From: Allobosea sp. UNC402CLCol
GTDB lineage: Bacteria > Pseudomonadota > Alphaproteobacteria > Rhizobiales > Beijerinckiaceae
NCBI RefSeq assembly: GCF_000745475.1
Contig: NZ_JQJJ01000014.1
Coordinates: 1 to 64,000, forward strand
Direction: 5' to 3'
DNA: 64,000 nucleotides
Shown here: positions 55,048-62,371 of the stretch, one piece after another
Numbering within the stretch: the first letter of the stretch is position 1
Layout: every line of letters starts with the position of its first letter
The notes under the pieces: model-generated
What the model was told of the DNA's origin: nothing
Database searches by the model: none
The model's input: the letters and a program-made list of their open reading frames with translations, nothing else
Made by a program: the position numbers and the translations under genes

Positions 55048-57108
55048 TCAATGCGCGCGTTCGCGCAGCGCCACGACGGCGCCGAGCACCACGACGCCAT
55101 AGAGGATGGCGCGCGTGGCATAGGGCAGGGTGGTTCCGGCGAGCAGGGTCTGGAGCGCGGTCAGCAGCAGCACGCCGCCGAGCATGCCGAGATAGGAACC
55201 GCGCCCGCCGGTGATGAGCGCGCCGCCGACCACGACGACCGCGATCGAGGGCAGCAGGTAGTCGTCGCCCATGCCCAGGCTCGCCTGACCGGAGAAACCC
55301 GCGAGCATGATGCCGACCAGCGCGGCGCAGGCGCCCGAGAGCATGTAGACCTTGACCAGCGTCGCCTTGACCGGAACGCCGGAAAGCTCCGCCGGGCGCT
55401 CGCCATTGCCGATGGCGTAGATCCGCCGGCCGAAGACGGTGCGTCCGAGCAGGATCGAGGCACCGGCGGCGAAAAGCACCACGAGCGGCACGACCGGCGT
55501 CACGCCGAAGATTTTCGCGGTCATGAACCAGCGCAAGGCGGGCGAGGCGAAGCCGTTTGGCGTCCCGCCGGAATAGACCAGCGCCGCTCCTTGCAGGATG
55601 CCGTTCATTGCCAGCGTCATCACGATCGGCGAGAGGCCGAGCGCGACGATGCCGAGCCCGTTGACGAGGCCGATCAGCGCGCCGAGCGCGAGCACGGCGG
55701 GCACGGCATAGACCAGCGCGGCATCCGAGCCCGAGAGCAGGCCGGCGCAGAGAATGCCGGAGAGGCCGATGGTCCAGGGCAGCGACAGGTCGAGCCCGCC
55801 GGTCAGGATCACCGCGCCCTGTCCGAGCGCGAGGACGGCGAGAAAGCAGCCGAGCACGATCAGCGAGTCGTAATAGGGCCAGGAGACAATCGTGTTGCCG
55901 AGCACGAACTGCGTCACCACGAGGACCGCGACAAAGCACAGATAGGCTGGCACCGCGTTGCGCAGCGCTTCGGCATGGCGGCGCCACCAGGCTGGGTGCT
56001 CGATCGCCGGATCGTGCATCGGCAGGGCGATGCGGGCAGGGGGCAGATCGAGCTGGCGCGGCAGGCGCCCGGCCCGGCGGGCGGCGGCGCGAGCAAGACC
56101 CTGGCGCAGCGTGCGGGCCAGCACGGAATCGCGCGCCAGGGAGGAGGCGAGGACCGCCAGCACGAGGATCAGGCCCTCGACGACCGAGGAGTAGAAGGCG
56201 GGCACGTCGAGCACGAGCAGGATGTTGACGACGAGCATCAGCACATAGGCGCCGAAGATCGTGCCGACGATGCCGCCGCGCCCGCCGCCCAGCACGGTGC
56301 CGCCCAGCACCACGGCCGCGAACATCTGAAGCAGCATCGGATTGCCGACGAGCGGATCGCCCGAGCCGGTTTGGGCCGTAATGAAGACGCCCGCCAGACC
56401 ATAGAGCCCGCCCGCCAGCACATAGGCGAAGAACTCGTGCAGCCGGACGCTGAGCCCTGCGGCGCGGGCGGCCTCCCGGTCGGAGCCCAGGGCCGGCAGG
56501 GCCTTGCCGAAGAGCGTGTTTTTCAAGGCAAGCCACAGGCCGATGAGAGCCGCCAGCAGCAGCACCGGCATCGGCAGCAGGCCGGGGATGGCGTCGCCGG
56601 TCAGGGCCTGCGCGAAGCTGCCGGGAATCTGCCCGCCGGGCTTGTCCATCACGAGGAGGGTGACGCCTTGCAGGATGAACATGGTGGCGAGCGTCACCAC
56701 GATGGGCTGGAGCCTCAAGCCCGCGATGAACAGGCCGTTGAAGGCGCCGGTCGCCGCGCCGACACCGATGCCGGCGAGCGTCCACAGCAGCATCGAGCCG
56801 GGGCTGTCCTGCATCTGCCCGGCGAGCGTGACGTTGACGAGCGAGATGACGGCAGCGGCCGACAGGTCGAAGCCGCCGGTCAGCACCACGATGGTTTGGC
56901 CGCTCGCTGCGATGGCGAGCGTCGCGCCGCCGGCAGCCAGCGTGCCGAGTTCGTAATAGCCGAGTGTGCCGCCGCTGAGCCAGCGCACGAGTCCGAGGCA
57001 GAGCAGGAAGACGCCGATCGCGATCAGCGGTCCGCGCAGGCGGTCGAGCCAGCCGCGGACGAGGGAGGTGCTTGCGGCCTGCGGCGCCGTGGCAGCGATC
57101 GCGCTCAC
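55048..57108 (-). CDS. ABC transporter permease with two fused RbsC-type domains
   Basis: A 686-residue membrane protein consisting of two complete ribose-type permease domains in one chain. Domain 1 (about 1-315) has ASGQTIVVLTGGFDLSAAAV and GLYGLAGVFITAQTGSGD. A polar Arg-rich linker (RQGLARAAARRAGRLPRQLD, about 320-380) follows. Domain 2 has LGQGAVILTGGLDLSLPWTI and AIGNGERPAELSGVPVKATL. Each half repeats the TGGxDLS motif. Family permeases are normally about 330 residues and work as dimers, so this is a covalent pseudo-dimer. The GTG start at 57108 overlaps the ATPase stop (GTGA). Confidence 0.92.
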   Translation of the reverse strand: MSAIAATAPQAASTSLVRGWLDRLRGPLIAIGVFLLCLGLVRWLSGGTLGYYELGTLAAGGATLAIAASGQTIVVLTGGFDLSAAAVISLVNVTLAGQMQDSPGSMLLWTLAGIGVGAATGAFNGLFIAGLRLQPIVVTLATMFILQGVTLLVMDKPGGQIPGSFAQALTGDAIPGLLPMPVLLLAALIGLWLALKNTLFGKALPALGSDREAARAAGLSVRLHEFFAYVLAGGLYGLAGVFITAQTGSGDPLVGNPMLLQMFAAVVLGGTVLGGGRGGIVGTIFGAYVLMLVVNILLVLDVPAFYSSVVEGLILVLAVLASSLARDSVLARTLRQGLARAAARRAGRLPRQLDLPPARIALPMHDPAIEHPAWWRRHAEALRNAVPAYLCFVAVLVVTQFVLGNTIVSWPYYDSLIVLGCFLAVLALGQGAVILTGGLDLSLPWTIGLSGILCAGLLSGSDAALVYAVPAVLALGALIGLVNGLGIVALGLSPIVMTLAMNGILQGAALVYSGGTPNGFASPALRWFMTAKIFGVTPVVPLVVLFAAGASILLGRTVFGRRIYAIGNGERPAELSGVPVKATLVKVYMLSGACAALVGIMLAGFSGQASLGMGDDYLLPSIAVVVVGGALITGGRGSYLGMLGGVLLLTALQTLLAGTTLPYATRAILYGVVVLGAVVALRERAH

Positions 57109-58685
57109 GAGAGGGCCTCCAGCGTCGAAACCTGTTGCGCGGCAAGTGCGCCGGCTTCGCTCCCGAGCATGGCGCGCAGGATCGCATCCTCCGTGATCGC
57201 GTCGCCTTCCAGCCGCGCCGCTGCCTTGCCCCGGTAGAGCACGATCACGCGGTCGCAGAGATGGTCGAGTTCGGCCGTCTCGGTCGAGTGGAACAGGATC
57301 GAGCCGCCGGCAGCCGCGAATTCTCGCATCAGCGCATAGATCTCGTTCTTGGTGCCGACATCGATGCCGCGCGTCGGGTCGAACAGCAGCAGGATGCGGC
57401 TTTCGGCGAAGAGCCATTTCGCCACGGCGATCTTCTGCTGATTGCCGCCGGAGAAGGCCTTCACCGGCGTCCAGAGCGCGCGCATCTGTACGTTGAGGCG
57501 AGCCATGACGCGGGCAACCGCCGTTTCCTCGCGCTTTCGGTCGACGAAGCCGAAGCGGCTGTAGCGCTCGATCGCCGGCAAGGAGATGTTGCGCCGGCCG
57601 TCGAGCTTGAGGAAGAGCGCCTCCGTCTTGCGGTCCTCCGGCACGAGGCCGATCCCGATCCGCGCATCGAGAGCATCGCGCGGCGAGGTCAGGCTGACCG
57701 GACGGCCGTCGATGCGGATTTCGCCGCGGCTCTCGGCCGTGCCGAAGAGGGCCGAGAACAATTCCAGCTGGCCCATGCCCTGGAGGCCGGCGACGCCGAG
57801 GATCTCGCCGCGTCGCAGCCCGAATGACAATCCGTCGAGGCGGTTGCCGACCGAAAGCTCGGTGGCCGCCAGCACGGGTTCCTCGGAAAGCCTGCTGCGC
57901 GGCGGGCGCGGTGGAAAGGAATGGCCGCCGCTGCCGCCGGCGATGAGGCCGATCAGCTCCTCGTCCCCGACATCGGATAGCGGGCGCGTCGCGATATGCT
58001 TGCCGCCGCGCAGGACGGTGACGCGGTCGCAGAAGGCGCGGACCTCACGCATGCGGTGCGAGATGAAGACGGTGGTGACGCCTTGAGCCTTGCCCCTGGC
58101 GATGATCGTGCCGAGCCAGTCGATATCGCTGCCCGACAATGTCGAGGTCGGCTCGTCGAGCAGCAGGATGCGGGGCTTGCGGAACAGCGCGCGCGCGATC
58201 TCGATCTTCTGCCGCTCGTTGAGATCGAGGTCGCGGATCTCCGAGCGTGGGTCGATGGCGCTGAGGCCGAGAGCATCAAGATGTTCCTCGACCGTGCGGC
58301 GCGCCTCCGCCCGCCGGATCAGGCCGAGCGGCCCGCGCGGCGGGGTCGGCAGCAGCATGTTGTCGAGTACGCTGAGATCGCGGACGAGGCTGAGTTCCTG
58401 GAAGGCGGTGCGGATGCCGCAGCGGTGCGAGGCGGCCGGCGAATGCAAATCCGCGCGCTCGCCGAAGATGTCGAACCCGCCCGTGGTGGGTCGCACCAGC
58501 CCGGAGAGCAGCTTGACCAGCGTCGACTTGCCGGCGCCGTTCTCGCCGAGCAGCGCATGGGTGTCGCCGGCCATGATGTCGAAGCCGACATCGTTGACGG
58601 CGATAGTCGCGCCATAAACCTTGCGGATGTCGCGGGCGGCGATCGCGACAGGGGCGCCGTCAGGGGAAATCTCGCGCTGAAGCAC
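57105..58685 (-). CDS. Sugar-type ABC transporter ATP-binding protein with two nucleotide-binding domains
   Basis: A 526-residue ATPase from the GTG at 58685 (GGAAGGA upstream). The first domain is intact: GENGAGKSTLVKLLSG, signature LNERQKIEIARAL and LLLDEPTSTLSGSD. The second is degenerate: its P-loop reads VAGLQGMGQLELF without Lys, and Walker B reads ILLLFDPTRGIDVG where most relatives have LDEPTRG, although the signature SGGNQQKIAVAKWL is kept. Degenerate second P-loops are usual for RbsA-type proteins; loss of the DE pair is less usual. An ATG further upstream (58778) would read through a palindromic repeat and is rejected. Confidence 0.92.
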   Translation of the reverse strand: MLQREISPDGAPVAIAARDIRKVYGATIAVNDVGFDIMAGDTHALLGENGAGKSTLVKLLSGLVRPTTGGFDIFGERADLHSPAASHRCGIRTAFQELSLVRDLSVLDNMLLPTPPRGPLGLIRRAEARRTVEEHLDALGLSAIDPRSEIRDLDLNERQKIEIARALFRKPRILLLDEPTSTLSGSDIDWLGTIIARGKAQGVTTVFISHRMREVRAFCDRVTVLRGGKHIATRPLSDVGDEELIGLIAGGSGGHSFPPRPPRSRLSEEPVLAATELSVGNRLDGLSFGLRRGEILGVAGLQGMGQLELFSALFGTAESRGEIRIDGRPVSLTSPRDALDARIGIGLVPEDRKTEALFLKLDGRRNISLPAIERYSRFGFVDRKREETAVARVMARLNVQMRALWTPVKAFSGGNQQKIAVAKWLFAESRILLLFDPTRGIDVGTKNEIYALMREFAAAGGSILFHSTETAELDHLCDRVIVLYRGKAAARLEGDAITEDAILRAMLGSEAGALAAQQVSTLEALS

Positions 58686-58751
58686 GGGCGGCCGTCCTTC
58701 CTGCGTTGGCGGTAGCGGGATGCCGGGCGACGTGGCGCCGCCGGGCGCTGG

Positions 58752-58799
58752 AGCACCGGACCGAAAAGTGGGACCCACTCTTCGGAAAAGTCCGATGCT
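58752..58799. repeat. Rhizobiales-type double palindrome within the operon
   Basis: Inner arms CCGAAAAGTGGG (58761-58772) and CCCACTCTTCGG (58774-58785) and outer arms AGCACCGGA (58752-58760) and TCCGATGCT (58791-58799) pair with single mismatches. It lies in the 166-base gap between the binding-protein and ATPase genes, where such elements stabilise upstream mRNA or terminate partially. Similar wording occurs widely in Rhizobiales genomes (recollection). Confidence 0.75.
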
Positions 58800-58851
58800 G
58801 AACGAGCAGGACCGTCATGCCGCGCCCGACCCGGGCGCGGCGATCCTGCGA

Positions 58852-59973
58852 TCAGTTCTCGGGCTGGCCGACGAGGGCGGCGTTGAGACCGATCTCGGGC
58901 GTCTCGCTCGAGAAGATCGAGGCGAACCAGCCGGGATTGGTCACGATCGAGGGCTTGAAGGCGTTGCAGCCGGCCTTCATCTCATCCCAGGTCCCTTCCT
59001 GGCAGAGCTTGATCGTCTCGTTGGTGACGACCGGTAGCGGCAGGACGGTCTTCTTCGGCACGTCCTTGCCTTCCAGTTTCGCCACGGCGAGCTTCAGCGC
59101 CAGCGCGCCGGAATAGGGCGGCGAGGCGTAGGAGATGCGCGGCGCGGCCATCGGCTTGTAGGTGCCGTTGGCGCCTTCGACCTCGGTGCCGGTGGGCAGC
59201 ATCTGCACACGCCCGCCATTGGAGCCTTCGCCCGCGCAGGGCTTCAGCTTGTCCTCGGGGATGCCGGCCTCGATCTGCATGGTATTGGCGGTGTAGCAGC
59301 CGACCTGCATCCAGAGACCGTCGATTTGGTCCCATTTGCGGGTGGCCAGGATCTTCGACAGCTCCGTGCGCGCGACCGCCTGGCTCCACATGCCGACCGC
59401 CTCGTTGACGATCTTGATGTCGGGATGCTTGGCAAAGACCTCTTTTGCCGCCTTGGTGCGCAGCGTGTCGACCGAAGTGCCGGGCACGCCGGTGATCGAG
59501 ACGATGTTGCCCTTGCCGTTCAGCTTCTTGACCAGCCATTCGGCGGTGACGCGCCCGGCCTCCTCCTGATCGATCGCGACGTTGTAGGCGCAGGGCTCGG
59601 TGATCTCGCCGTCATAGGCAATGACGGTCACGCCCTTCTCGCAGGCGTTCTTCACCGCGGCGTTGAGCGCCGTCGGCGAGATCGGGAAGACGATGATCGC
59701 CTTGGCGCCGGCCTGGACCATGGCGTTGATCTGCTGGATCTGGCGCTGGGCGTTGGGGCCGGCGACCTGGACCTGCAGGTCGACCTTGTCGGCCATCGTC
59801 TTGGACGCCGCCATGGCCTTGATCATGTTGGCGGCCTCACCCTGCCAATCATTGCCGATATAGCTCATCGACAGGAAAATCTTGTGCTTGGCCTGGGCCT
59901 GCGCGGCGGAGACTCCGGCTGCGGACAAGGCCAGCGCGGCGGCAGCAGCCATCAAGTGCTTCTTTTTCATCAT
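58852..59973 (-). CDS. Sugar-type ABC transporter substrate-binding protein (periplasmic binding protein type 1)
   Basis: A 373-residue binding protein. The signal peptide (MKKKHLMAAAAALALSAAGV, cleavage around AQAQA) is followed by KIFLSMSYIGNDWQGEAANM and NAQRQIQQINAMVQAGAKAI, the periplasmic binding protein family 1 pattern of ribose-like systems. GGGGAGGA precedes the first ATG of a double ATG (59973/59970). It is the first gene of the operon. Ligand unknown; the catabolic genes downstream point to a sugar or hydroxy acid. Confidence 0.93.
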   Translation of the reverse strand: MMKKKHLMAAAAALALSAAGVSAAQAQAKHKIFLSMSYIGNDWQGEAANMIKAMAASKTMADKVDLQVQVAGPNAQRQIQQINAMVQAGAKAIIVFPISPTALNAAVKNACEKGVTVIAYDGEITEPCAYNVAIDQEEAGRVTAEWLVKKLNGKGNIVSITGVPGTSVDTLRTKAAKEVFAKHPDIKIVNEAVGMWSQAVARTELSKILATRKWDQIDGLWMQVGCYTANTMQIEAGIPEDKLKPCAGEGSNGGRVQMLPTGTEVEGANGTYKPMAAPRISYASPPYSGALALKLAVAKLEGKDVPKKTVLPLPVVTNETIKLCQEGTWDEMKAGCNAFKPSIVTNPGWFASIFSSETPEIGLNAALVGQPEN

Positions 59974-60137
59974 GAGCGTCCTCCCCGACGCGGTGGCGTT
60001 CAATCGTCAGGGCGCCTTGACCGGCGCCTCGTTTCTTTTGATCAAAGATCACAAATCATATATCAATGCAATGCGGATTTGATGTCGAGCCCGCGACCGC
60101 TATGGTCGCCCCGACGAACACCTTGGATTTCAAGACG
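59974..60137. promoter_or_regulatory. Divergent promoter and probable GntR operator region
   Basis: An AT-rich island in a GC-rich gap. It holds the palindrome TTTGATCAAA (60037-60046) followed by a second GATCA (60047-60051) and CATATATCAAT, then the regulator's possible starts. FadR/GntR-type operators are short palindromes of this size. Which strand each promoter uses is not clear. Confidence 0.5.
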
Positions 60138-60815
60138 ATGAGCCTCGTGCGCCCTCAGGAGCTGCCTTACTCACCCATCTCCCGCGCGACGATCCAGGAG
60201 CATGTCTATGGCCGGATCCGGGAGATGATCCTGAACGGCGACATCGAGCCGGGCCGTACGGTGACGGTGAGCAGCCTGTCCGAGGCCTTTGGCGTCAGCG
60301 CCATGCCGGTGCGGGAGGCGCTGCACCGGCTCGTCGCCGAAAAGGCCCTGACCGTGGTGGCTGGCCGCTCCGTCGGCATCCCGCCGCTCAGCGCCGAACG
60401 ACTCGACGACCTCAGGCGCGTCCGCTGCGAGATCGAGGGCATGGCCACGGAGTGGGCCGCTGCGGCGATCACGCCGGCGCAATTGCGCCATCTCGAAGAG
60501 CTGATTGCGATCATGGACGCCGCGAAGGCCGAGAAGGACCGCGCCCGCTATGTGCCGGCCAATCGCGACTTCCACTTCACCATCTACAAGGCCGCCGCCT
60601 CGCCGGCCCTGATGGCCATCATCGAGTCGCTCTGGCTGCAGATCGGGCCCTACATCAACCTGCTCAAAGAGACCGACAATTGGACGAGCGCCAATCGCGA
60701 CCACAAGGCGATCCATGCGGCGTTGCTGGGCAAGGATGCCGCGGCGGCCAGACAATCCCTCCAAGCCGATATCGAGCAAGCGGCGAAAAGCCTGGCCGGG
60801 CTTCTCGATATCTGA
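60138..60815 (+). CDS. GntR-family (FadR subfamily) transcriptional regulator
   Basis: The ATG at 60138 gives 225 residues (MSLVRPQELPYSPISRATIQ), normal for the FadR subfamily; in-frame ATGs at 60099 and 60066 are alternatives, and none has a strong ribosome-binding site. The winged helix is AFGVSAMPVREALHRLVAEK, and the all-helical FCD effector domain has DLRRVRCEIEGMATEWAAA and the metal-ligand-like RDFHFTIYKAAASPALM and NRDHKAIHAAL. It is divergent from the sugar-type operon and is its likely repressor. Confidence 0.9.
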   Translation: MSLVRPQELPYSPISRATIQEHVYGRIREMILNGDIEPGRTVTVSSLSEAFGVSAMPVREALHRLVAEKALTVVAGRSVGIPPLSAERLDDLRRVRCEIEGMATEWAAAAITPAQLRHLEELIAIMDAAKAEKDRARYVPANRDFHFTIYKAAASPALMAIIESLWLQIGPYINLLKETDNWTSANRDHKAIHAALLGKDAAAARQSLQADIEQAAKSLAGLLDI

Positions 60816-61140
60816 GCCGCGGGCGGCTCTCCTCGTTACGGCTGACCCATCCGAGATACGTAGGCGGCTCCTTGCAGACGCGCTGCGCGCAGTAGGGCGC
60901 GTTCGTCCACATGCGGCATCGGGATTGCGCAACGTTTGCGGGGAGGGCCCAGCCGCCAGTGGCCTCTCGCTCGTCGCCCGGAAGCAGGGTTGCCTTTTGT
61001 CTCGCCTGACGTCCGGCCCCGAGCCGAGCCGAGCAGGGCGTCGGCCTGTCTGCCCCACGCTTGCCACCACCTGCATGGCGTTTCCATCCCGAGAGCCGGT
61101 ATGGCGATATTGACAAGATCGCCAGCGCACAGCAGCATTG
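60816..61140. other. Intergenic region between gntR and the ROK gene
   Basis: No gene is supported. Most of the stretch is GC-rich with no clear reading frame of likely coding quality. Near its end TTGACA (61110-61115) is a good -35 sequence, with CAGCAT 17 bases further (61133-61138) as a possible -10, just before the TTAC palindrome. Confidence 0.4.
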
Positions 61141-61153
61141 TTACATAAAGTAA
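61141..61153. promoter_or_regulatory. TTAC-N5-GTAA palindrome 1 (candidate ROK operator)
   Basis: TTACATAAAGTAA lies 20 bases upstream of the ATG of the ROK gene, just past the candidate promoter at 61110-61138. It differs at one base from the second site at 61382-61394. Binding by the adjacent ROK repressor is inferred. Confidence 0.55.
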
Positions 61154-61173
61154 AAATAAACTCGGGAGGATGC

Positions 61174-62361
61174 ATGCGGGAGCCGCGAAGCCGGCGGGAA
61201 ACGCGATCGGCTGTCCTGCGCTATCTCTGGTGCTCCGGCGGCTCGTTTCGCCCCGCATTGGCCGATCATGTCGGGCTGACCGATGCGAGCATCTCGCGCA
61301 TCGTCGCCGAGCTGAAATCCGAGCGGCTGATCGACGAGTCGAAGCGCACCGCGCCTTACCAGGGCGGTCCGAGCTCCTTTCTTACATTAAGTAACGATCT
61401 CTATGTCGGCACGATCGAGTTCTCCGGCAGCCGTGTCCATATCGGCGTCGGGTCGCTGACCGGCGAGATCCGCTTTTCCGAATGGCTGGATTTGCCGGAC
61501 GGCGCAGAGCCGGAAACGGTGAGGTCGACCTATCGCCGCGCTCTTCATCAGCTCACCGATCATCTGCACCGGGCGGGCATCCGGCTTTGCCAGCTCGCGG
61601 TGTCGATCCCGGGCTATCATGAGGATCTGCGCGCCAATCCGATCATCGCGCTCGACCCCGCCGAGCTCCTGAGGGAGATCCAGGCCGCACTGCCTTCGGT
61701 GCCGCTGCTCGCGGCGAATTCGATCGTGACCCGCGCCGTCGCCCATCGGCTGAAGCTCGGTGTCGATCTTGCCGGCGGCCCCTATTTCTACACCTTCGTC
61801 GGCCATGGCGTGGCCGCCGCCCTGGTCGATGACTTCGCTTCGAGCGGGGAGGTGGCTGCCTGCGAGATCGGCCATATGGTGCTCGATCCCCGCGGGCCCC
61901 GCTGCCGCTGCGGCCATTCCGGCTGTCTCGAGGCCTATGTGTCCACGGCGGCCGTCGCGCCGGCCATCGGTCTGCGCGAGCAGGATTTGCTGGCGATGGA
62001 CGAATGGCAGGCGGGCCGGCTCAAACTGTCGACCCGCGCGCAGGCCGACCTCACGGCGCGTTTGGCGCGCCTCGGACACGCCATCGGCAATGCGCTCAAC
62101 CTGACGCCGATCCGACGGGTCGTGGTGGCCGGCTGGCCGGCGGAGCTGGGCGAAAAGATGCATGCCAGCGTGGTCGGCGGCATCGAGGCCAGCCTGTTCG
62201 GCGGAGCCGCAGCCGTGAACCTCACCTTCGCGAATGCGGAATTGGGGCGGGAGCCGGCCGCCGGGCTGGCGCTCGCCACCCACGCCTATCTGCAACGGGG
62301 CGCGATGCGACCCGCGGAAGCGGCCGAGAACAGGGCCGCGCATCACCTCATCGAACGATAA
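61174..62361 (+). CDS. ROK-family transcriptional regulator
   Basis: A 395-residue repressor of the NagC/Mlc type. From the ATG at 61174 (GGGAGG upstream) an N-terminal winged helix (LADHVGLTDASISRIVAELK) is followed by a ROK sugar-kinase-like domain. The zinc motif CRCGHSGCLEAY is intact (CxCGxxGCxE). The effector-binding GHGVAAALVDDFASSGEV segment replaces the kinase-type sequence, so it should bind a sugar without phosphorylating it. It lies upstream of a family 5 binding protein, which may be its target. Confidence 0.9.
   Translation: MREPRSRRETRSAVLRYLWCSGGSFRPALADHVGLTDASISRIVAELKSERLIDESKRTAPYQGGPSSFLTLSNDLYVGTIEFSGSRVHIGVGSLTGEIRFSEWLDLPDGAEPETVRSTYRRALHQLTDHLHRAGIRLCQLAVSIPGYHEDLRANPIIALDPAELLREIQAALPSVPLLAANSIVTRAVAHRLKLGVDLAGGPYFYTFVGHGVAAALVDDFASSGEVAACEIGHMVLDPRGPRCRCGHSGCLEAYVSTAAVAPAIGLREQDLLAMDEWQAGRLKLSTRAQADLTARLARLGHAIGNALNLTPIRRVVVAGWPAELGEKMHASVVGGIEASLFGGAAAVNLTFANAELGREPAAGLALATHAYLQRGAMRPAEAAENRAAHHLIER
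61382..61394. promoter_or_regulatory. TTAC-N5-GTAA palindrome 2 inside the ROK gene
   Basis: TTACATTAAGTAA encodes part of the protein (LTLSN region) yet repeats the upstream palindrome with one change. The site centres are 241 bases apart. It uses rare AT-rich codons in a GC-rich gene, suggesting selection at the DNA level. Confidence 0.5.
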
Positions 62362-62371
62362 GGGGAGGACA

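Noticed and set aside
52080-57237. Long plus-strand frames opposite the SMP-30, BKACE, dehydrogenase and fused permease genes
   Set aside because: Composition is rich in Asp, Arg, Glu and His with no recognisable domain; they mirror the third-position GC bias of the real minus-strand genes.
58686-58778. ATG 58778 as start of the sugar-type ATPase
   Set aside because: This would translate the palindromic repeat at 58752-58799; GTG 58685 with GGAAGGA upstream fits family length.
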